Shown: piece after piece, positions 59,401-64,000 of the stretch
How positions within the stretch are numbered: the stretch's first letter is position 1
Layout of the letters: every line of letters starts with the position of its first letter
Assembly (NCBI GenBank): GCA_030142905.1
Contig: JASJOG010000018.1
Span: 682,001-746,000, forward strand
Length of the DNA: 64,000 nucleotides
Source: Heliopora coerulea
Taxonomy: Eukaryota > Cnidaria > Anthozoa > Scleralcyonacea > Helioporidae
Reading direction: 5' to 3'
Notes under the pieces: model-generated
Seen by the model: only the letters and a program-made list of their open reading frames with translations
Told to the model about the DNA's origin: nothing
Database searches by the model: none
Position numbers and translations under genes: made by a program

Positions 59401-61796
59401 TAGGATAATACCAATGAAATGTCTCAGACAGTAATGTATGGACTTATACTAGTCTAAAAGGCTCAGCCTCAAATTTGGGGTCGAAACCACAAAGCCAAAC
59501 ATATTCAAGGCGAGAGACTTACGTACATATCTAAAAGATATGCCACTCTAAATTTTTCAAAAAAATTTTTTCACAGACCTACAGCCCTAAACCTATTACG
59601 ACTCTCAGTCGCGCCTCTGCCTTGTACGCCCATGTCGGGAACGAAATCTCGATAAATAAAGGCACCTCTCGATTCTTTGAAAGGCTTCTGGCAGATCGGC
59701 CATCCTCGGACTTTACATGATGTCCCTTAGGCCAGCTGCAACTGTTATGCAGGAGCCGAATTTCATGCTTGACGAACCAGCCACAAATCCTGCGACTGAC
59801 CGCCATTACCAACGTCTCTCGCAAAGAAAACAATCGAATGCACGCCAAAATCACGGCCTACCGTAGTCACCTCATCGATTCTACGTATTTCGATCTTCTT
59901 CCAGGAATTATTGCTCAGTCCTCTCTACTTGTTTATTCACTACTTATTTCTACATACATTTACAATTTTTATTTCTTGCTTATGTAAACAAAGGGGACTA
60001 CAAACGTTGTTTAGACATCTCGTATAAAAATATTTGCGACTTAAACCAACGATTTTGAGAGAAGCTCTTTGAAAGTAAATCCAAGATGGCCGATGCGAAA
60101 CAAGGCTGTTTTGATGGCCTTGAAAGGAGGAAATATTTGATTTAATACACAGTAAAATGTATTTAAATCTTACAATAAGGAGGGAGGGGTGGTTAAGAAT
60201 CATTGGGTCTAAAACCTACGTTGTAGGAACAGTCCAGTGATAACAATTTGACAATAACAGTTCGTTGCTATGGCGGTTGCTAAGGGGCAATTAAAAGGAT
60301 GGGCAATTTCTTTTCAATATTTAATCCTTTTGTGTTGTCGCAATCCAGAAAATAGCAACGAGGAATGAAAAAGTAATGTTTAATAATGTTAAATTTCATA
60401 ATTCCAAAAAATCGACTTTTTGAAATATTAAATGTATAGAACCACCTTAAACGCAAGTGACTGCGAACAACACGGTCAGCAATAACTTAAAATCTTGTAA
60501 TCGTAACGGAATCGTGTGAACGGAACAGCAAAACGGCATGAAATTATATCGGTATCGTGTGAACAGGTTCGTACCGTGATATTTTGATACCGGTGCAGTT
60601 TCGTACCGGTATCGTGTGAACGGGGTCTAAAATCTGGTCGAAACGTAGAATCGCATTAAATACGTTTTCACTTTTCGGAGTTACTGTTGATCTGTATATA
60701 ATACAGTATCTTCTACATATTTGTAGCTTTGAGACAATCCGCGGTATGTACTTGAAGTATGTAGAATTTTCAACTCTGAAAATGATGATAAGAAGTTGGA
60801 ATACAACCGTTCAATGGTGGATGGCTACATACGTTTACCAACAGTTCCCATACAGACAGAAATTGGTCAGGTTAGTTGGACTGTCGATTACCTTTAGTTC
60901 GTAGAAATAAAATGATCGAATTATAGAATATTATAGAATTAACAGGTATCATGTTTGACTCTCCGAAAGTTTCATTTATATTGGCTAACCTGAACATAGA
61001 CAATTGGCATGTCACTGTTACAAGAAAGTTGGTTCCTAAGTAGATATCAGTGAACAACTGTAGTACCTTTCATTCTTTTTCACGTGGCACTGAACGGCAT
61101 GTAGAGGTTGATGCTTTATGGGGTCACTTGCGGGAAGGGGAGTAACACGAAACATTTTAGATAAAAAAAACGCTTTTTCATACAAATGTTTTGTTTTAGC
61201 CTCTGATAAATTTAGGTAAGATCTGAATAGGTAGGGTGTAAACTAAAACAAAAATGGAAAAATAGTTTTAATTAGCTTGGACAAAACGGATTGTGTTTTC
61301 TTATTTGAACCTATCTTCAAATTTCCTTACCTTGCACTTACTGAAAGTACCATAACTGAATATCGTGACTATAATTCCTTATACAACTATTCGTGTTACG
61401 TTGTTTCTTTGAAAAACTGAAAGTTTGTTTAATGTTTTTAGATTTATTGCAGTGGCACTGGTGAGTGCCTTTTGGCATGGCTTAGCTCCAGGTTATTACT
61501 TGTCGTTCCTGTTTATTCCAATCTTGCAAAATGTTCAAGAGCGATGTGCCAGAAAGTTCAAACCGCACCTTAATGATAAGCAGAAAGTTTGGTATCGCTG
61601 GATCAGTTGGTTCATTGGTTATCGTTTGTTGGAGTACTTTGGTGTTGGTGTATGGGTGCATACCATGAGTTTGACTTTGCGTTGCTGGCGTAGTATGCAT
61701 TACTACGGTCACATTCTTTTGACCATTCTTTTAATTTTATCATTCGTTATACCAGACGTGCACCCCGAAAGACCGTCGAATAAGAAGACCTCATAG
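47202..61796 (+). CDS. MBOAT7: MBOAT7 / LPIAT1, lysophosphatidylinositol acyltransferase (complete, 5 coding exons)
   Basis: Join of 47202-47410, 47785-47911, 51368-51945, 60727-60870 and 61442-61796: 1413 bp, 470 residues, against 472 in human. The enzyme transfers arachidonoyl and related chains from acyl-CoA to the sn-2 position of lysophosphatidylinositol in the endoplasmic reticulum (Lands cycle). Colinear matches include LLISIPFGYVVK, HSFITILGTYCICK, GLPHPSPYSDNVQLFITL, SYGYCYCGIFTGPYYKYKTY, CLGAYPV, FETIRGMYLKYVEFSTLKMM, SWNTTVQWWMATYVYQQ and SAFWHGLAPGYYLSF. The MBOAT catalytic pair is Asn330 and His365, with the family's 35-residue spacing. Several hydrophobic membrane spans are evident. 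The ATG at 47202 is chosen because the protein then starts like the family (M-x4-I/Y-F, LLISIP). All splice sites are GT-AG and phases agree. Introns are loaded with repeats. Confidence 0.96.
47785..47911 (+). CDS. MBOAT7: MBOAT7 coding exon 2
   Basis: Acceptor TTTGACAG, donor GTAAGT. Encodes WCNWITFLCVFGYLFFFRLC then the HPSPYSDNVQLFITLR lumen-side loop typical of the family. Confidence 0.95.
47912..51367. other. MBOAT7 intron 2
   Basis: About 3.5 kb. Apart from the hairpin at 50918-50966 no element is recognised. An open frame at 50586-50882 looks fortuitous. Confidence 0.6.
50918..50966. repeat. 49-bp palindrome
   Basis: GCAACATCCTGTATTATGGA mirrors TCCATAATACAGGGTGTTGC around the centre TTAAATTAA, with one mismatch pair. 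Confidence 0.92.
51368..51945 (+). CDS. MBOAT7: MBOAT7 coding exon 3
   Basis: Phase 0 start (MIGLAFEIHEV) after CTTTAG. Contains LSYGYCYCGIFTGPYYKYKT and the membrane segments up to CLGAYPVETC. The charged, low-conservation loop (GPTREKDVEKNSQDEKN) ends at TACAG|GTGCGC. Confidence 0.95.
52670..52815 (+). pseudogene. Penelope-like GIY-YIG fragment
   Basis: NIIYCTSCDKC, a TAG, then FYVGETVRRLS, continuing in another frame as DKFRKHLNSV: the start of a PLE GIY-YIG nuclease with one stop and one frameshift. No RT part is attached. Confidence 0.65.
52826..52997. repeat. Dispersed repeat, copy 2 (partner at 41861)
   Basis: Same block order as 41861-42028, including ACATCTTGGCGTATCTATTA, GAGGATATCTGACTGCGTAG and GTACAAAATCGCAC. 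Confidence 0.7.
53516..53652. repeat. Hairpin inverted repeat flanked by direct repeats
   Basis: AAGTTGATCGTCCAGGTTAG and TGTAGTCTTGA (53569-53600) pair with TCAAGACTACACTAAACTGG and ACGATCAACTT (53611-53641). ATACGGTACTA occurs at 53516-53526 and again at 53642-53652, possibly a target duplication. Confidence 0.8.
54235..54470 (+). pseudogene. Possible tyrosine-recombinase (Crypton/DIRS-like) N-terminal fragment
   Basis: FTFLFNEEMDEILSETTPGE, then in a second frame KTERTNWFVATLKGRRRPW. The pattern F-x-EE(M/I)DxI---P-xT---T-W--- is reminiscent of the N-terminal domain before tyrosine recombinases in Crypton/DIRS-like elements. Short, frameshifted and uncertain. Confidence 0.3.
56326..56711. 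mobile_element. CTTAAGCAAC-type MITE, copy 2
   Basis: About 386 bp. Ends CTTAAGCAAC...GTTCTTGAGCCACGGACG and the inverted CGTCCGTGGCTCAAGAACGT...GTTGCTTAAG. Aligns throughout with 42033-42440. No coding capacity. Confidence 0.85.
57855..58254 (+). pseudogene. Penelope-like GIY-YIG C-terminus
   Basis: CQASHIGKTDRCLYTRLKE (the YIG-x-T-x-R-L-x-RLKEH block), then after a frame change SSEIHNHINFCVQFHYIKSL, ANRWSILLFKESLAIHRQNR, the last with the conserved E of the nuclease. The conserved PLE 3' motif begins CCTGACGATGAATAA and is cut at 58254 by the Harbinger-type insertion. Its other half resumes at 60631 as ATCTGGTCGAAACGTAG. Confidence 0.75.
58255..60627. mobile_element. Harbinger-type non-autonomous element, TAA target duplication
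   Basis: GACCCCGTTCACACGATGCC at the left is inverted at the right end as GTATCGTGTGAACGGGGTC. TAA flanks both ends (58252-58254 and 60628-60630). Further copies of CCGGTATCGTGTGAAC-like sequence lie inside both ends. No transposase. It contains the nested element 58855-60446. Confidence 0.87.
58855..60446. mobile_element. Nested DNA element with TTAA flanks (1.6 kb)
   Basis: GGTGGTCTTATAC at the left and its inverted partner GTATAGAACCACC at the right lie between TTAA (58851-58854) and TTAA (60447-60450). This is the target of piggyBac/Kolobok-like elements. No transposase frame is recognised. A GC-richer patch at 59580-59890 differs from its surroundings. Confidence 0.75.
60727..60870 (+). 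CDS. MBOAT7: MBOAT7 coding exon 4
   Basis: Acceptor TTTGTAG. The first base completes a Ser codon, then FETIRGMYLKYVEFSTLKMM and RSWNTTVQWWMATYVYQQFP. Asn330 of SWNTTVQWW is the MBOAT catalytic-type Asn. Donor GTTAGT at 60871. Confidence 0.95.
61442..61796 (+). CDS. MBOAT7: MBOAT7 coding exon 5 (terminal)
   Basis: Acceptor TTTTTAG at 61435-61441. RFIAVALVSAFWHGLAPGYY carries catalytic His365. Last membrane spans (HILLTILLILSFVIPDV) and a short Lys/Ser tail end at TAG 61794-61796. Confidence 0.95.
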
Positions 61797-63195
61797 GTCG
61801 TTTAACGTAACCTACGGGATTTCTCATTAATTTAAAACAATAAGACGTGGAAAAGATAAAATGTCGTTATAATTACATGTTATTTTATAAACGTCCGGTC
61901 ACAAATTGATGGAATTTAATTAAAAAAACATAATTAAATTATGCCTTTTCACCATTTTGAAAATATTTGTTGAATTTCTCTTGCCAGGCTTAAGAAGCGA
62001 TAATCTCATTTCCAAATTCGTGAATTTTTTCTTCTGAATTACTGCAAAAATGTATTAGAAAATTTTGAAGATTATTTGAACAGCCGTTGTGTAAATGGTT
62101 ATCTTATGAAATTTGAACTGAGCTAGTCGTCGTTGGCATATTGAAATAAAAACAAATTCAATAGTTCAAGATTTGGGTAATTGTAGGGTGATTTCTAGGA
62201 CGGCCCTGTGACGTATTGCACGCCAGATCATATTGAGTTAACTACTTAACTGATAATATGTGGCTGCTGTCGTTGTAGCGAACAATTAACTAAGTAATAC
62301 ACTGGATTTATATCAAACTTATACAGTTGCGTGAGCGACCGTTTTGTTTTTGTTTTTTTTTAGTAAAACTGATAGTCTTTTGTTTGGTTCCAACCACTAG
62401 TTACGTCGCTATGTTTGCTGGATGGAAATCTGGCTTTAAATATTGTGATTCTTTAATAAAGCCGGATTTCCAGTTCAACGAACAATTTAGCATTTTAGCT
62501 CGGGCGACGTTTTCCTTTTCTCTAATAAGCTCTCGGATGGAAATAATGCGAGTAGAAAGCTATTGAATTTATGAAATATAAATAAGATCGGCATGCTGGG
62601 GTTGATGGGGATCTTGTCGAGCTATTATCCCATTACCACGCGTCAATTCAAGTATTAAACTTTTTGGTTGTTTGCATCGGCGATTTCATCAAAACGTGGT
62701 AAGTAAAGCAAACAGAGCTAGAGTAACAATGTATCTAATTTTCAAAAATTCTCGTTGTACAGAAATTTTTATAATCCACGCAGTTTATTGCCAAAAGTCT
62801 GTCTGGGCAACATCCCCTGATATTTAGTTATGTTGTTCTTCAGAGAAATATCTAGGCTAATACCAATCTTCCAAACATTTCACAGACGAAGGCCGAAGAA
62901 GTAAAGTATCTTAAGAGTGATAATCGTGAAAATGTACTAAAGTTCCATGAACGCTGATTTCAACTTGGTAGCATTAAATAAGTGTAGAATTTAAATTGAA
63001 TGTTGATTTTTATTTAAAATTTAAATTAAATTTTGAATTAAATATCTTTTCGTGATACCTGTTATACTGTTACATATACTCTGTGCTGAACTTGTAATTG
63101 TTTTGAAGACAGAAATACCCATAGATGAACACCATTCAGTCGCAGAAAATATAAAATGTATGAAGCTATTGAAACACCTGGCGGGAATCGTAGCC
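61797..63195. other. MBOAT7 3' UTR and intergenic DNA
   Basis: A small hairpin at 62424-62475 (GGAAATCTGGCTTTA / TAAAGCCGGATTTCC). No other feature recognised. Confidence 0.5.
62145..62150 (+). terminator. Candidate MBOAT7 poly(A) signal
   Basis: AATAAA about 350 bp after the stop codon, the first canonical hexamer downstream. Confidence 0.45.
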
Positions 63196-63596
63196 TTGTC
63201 AAGAATGTTAACGCCCAGCATGTTATTGTTAGTAGCATTGTAGAGACAAACAAGAACGAACTAGTTGATAATGGAATAATCACTAACGTTTCGTTACATA
63301 ACCTGTAACATAAGAGTAAATGATAAATATATACACGTTAAATATATATATACACGTGTATATATTTATGTAATATATATATTCACGTATATATTCACGT
63401 GTATGTATTTACGTATATATATATGTAAAGGTAAATATATACACGTGTATATATCTATCATTTACTCTGATGATGTTACAGGTTATGTAACGAAACGTTA
63501 GTGATTAAAAATTATTTCCATTATCAACTAGTTCGTTCTTGTTTTCCTCTACAGTGCTACTAAGAATAATATGCTGGGCGTTAATATTCTTGACAA
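63196..63596. repeat. Large inverted repeat (~150-bp arms) around AT-rich core
   Basis: TTGTCAAGAATGTTAACGCC...GTAACATAAGAGTAAATGAT (63196-63323) is mirrored by 63450-63596. The core is a TATA/ACGT microsatellite. TGTATGAAGCTATT occurs just outside at 63157-63170 and 63597-63610. The right arm contains CTCTGATGATGTTACAGGTT, then ATGTAACGAAACGTTAG, the PLE-associated 3' motif. Confidence 0.85.
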
Positions 63597-63610
63597 TGTA
63601 TGAAGCTATT

Positions 63611-64000
63611 TGATGGACATCCGAATGATGGGCCACTCACCATTCTAATGTTAAACTGAATAGTCTTTCGCTTGGTTGCACCCGAGAGGATAAAAAGACA
63701 CTACAAAAAAACTCACCTGTTAGGAGATGGTAGTAGGACCTAAGGTTTACTGTTAATTGATACTGGGTGTTAATTCGCTTGAACTGGTTATTCTAACCAG
63801 GTCCGTTGCGACCAAAACCGACAAAGGGGGGTATGAAGCAAAGATTTACCTGATGTTCAGAAATATTTATCTGAAAATATTTCCCATTAATCTGGGGCAC
63901 AACTAGAAGAGGGTTAGGGGGTTGCCACCCCTGCTCTTTTTGAGGGAGATCTTATGTGCCCTGGTAGCGGCAGTATTTGCCTTCATTCACCAAAGCTACG
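63611..64000. other. Anonymous DNA to window end
   Basis: No feature recognised. Confidence 0.5.

Larger units (their letters stand above)
51946..60726. other. MBOAT7 intron 3, 8.8 kb of nested repeats
   Basis: Holds two PLE fragments, a dispersed repeat, a hairpin, a recombinase-like fragment, a MITE and two nested DNA transposons, listed separately. Stretches 54470-56300 and 56715-57850 show nothing recognisable. Confidence 0.7.

Noticed and set aside
63463..63500. Active hammerhead ribozyme
   Set aside because: The CTGATGA and GAAA core is present, but a base breaks the stem II junction, no stem I pairing is found and the predicted cleavage base would be G.
1..64000. CRISPR arrays, prokaryotic operons, rRNA genes
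   Set aside because: No spaced direct-repeat array, no ribosomal sequence and no polycistronic gene arrangement is visible; the window is eukaryotic nuclear DNA.

Overview
This is an AT-rich, intron-containing animal nuclear window. The two host genes have metazoan-type exon structures, and the intervening DNA is a dense mosaic of Penelope-like elements (PLEs), PIF/Harbinger transposons, Ty3/gypsy, LINEs, foldback MITEs and microsatellites. The mix is most like a cnidarian such as a coral or anemone. That assignment is inference from repeat style and protein divergence, not proof.

Host genes. (1) The 3' end of the Mediator subunit gene MED14 lies on the + strand at 1-14336. Seven exons (one cut by the window edge) splice in consistent phase into the conserved C-terminal ~247 residues and end at a TGA at 14334-14336. 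(2) A complete MBOAT7 (LPIAT1, lysophosphatidylinositol acyltransferase) gene lies on the + strand at 47202-61796. Its five coding exons give 470 codons plus stop, with catalytic-type Asn330 and His365. (3) A coding-looking 5' exon or short gene at 15217-15612 is not recognised.

Layout. 1-14.3 kb: MED14 exons whose introns hold a 1.5 kb TIR element, a palindromic foldback, two PLE GIY-YIG fragments, GGTAAT-type simple-repeat blocks, a tRNA-like SINE head and an iteron-rich inverted-repeat transposon. 15-17.6 kb: unrecognised exon, mostly anonymous DNA. 17.6-19.2 kb: Harbinger element with a broken HARBI1-type nuclease. 20.15-20.55 kb: internally deleted mariner. 22.7-27.5 kb: two nested Harbinger elements; the inner carries a broken nuclease and a broken zinc-ribbon/Myb-like partner gene whose intron contains a textbook hammerhead ribozyme. 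27.8-29.4 kb: broken PLE and LINE endonuclease fragment. 29.43-38.84 kb: Ty3/gypsy retrotransposon with matching LTRs and a TCAG target duplication, broken by point lesions and LINE insertions. 39.3-45.6 kb: a PLE with a long uninterrupted RT/GIY-YIG frame, several MITEs, an orphan LINE-type ORF1 and an internally deleted inverted relative of the PLE flanks. 47.2-61.8 kb: MBOAT7, whose 8.8 kb last-but-one intron holds a PLE split by a Harbinger-type element that itself contains a TTAA-flanked element. 63.2-63.6 kb: a large inverted repeat around an AT-rich core.

There is no operon-like organisation. The two recognised genes are unrelated housekeeping genes (transcription and phosphoinositide acyl remodelling). 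The rest is layered transposon history.
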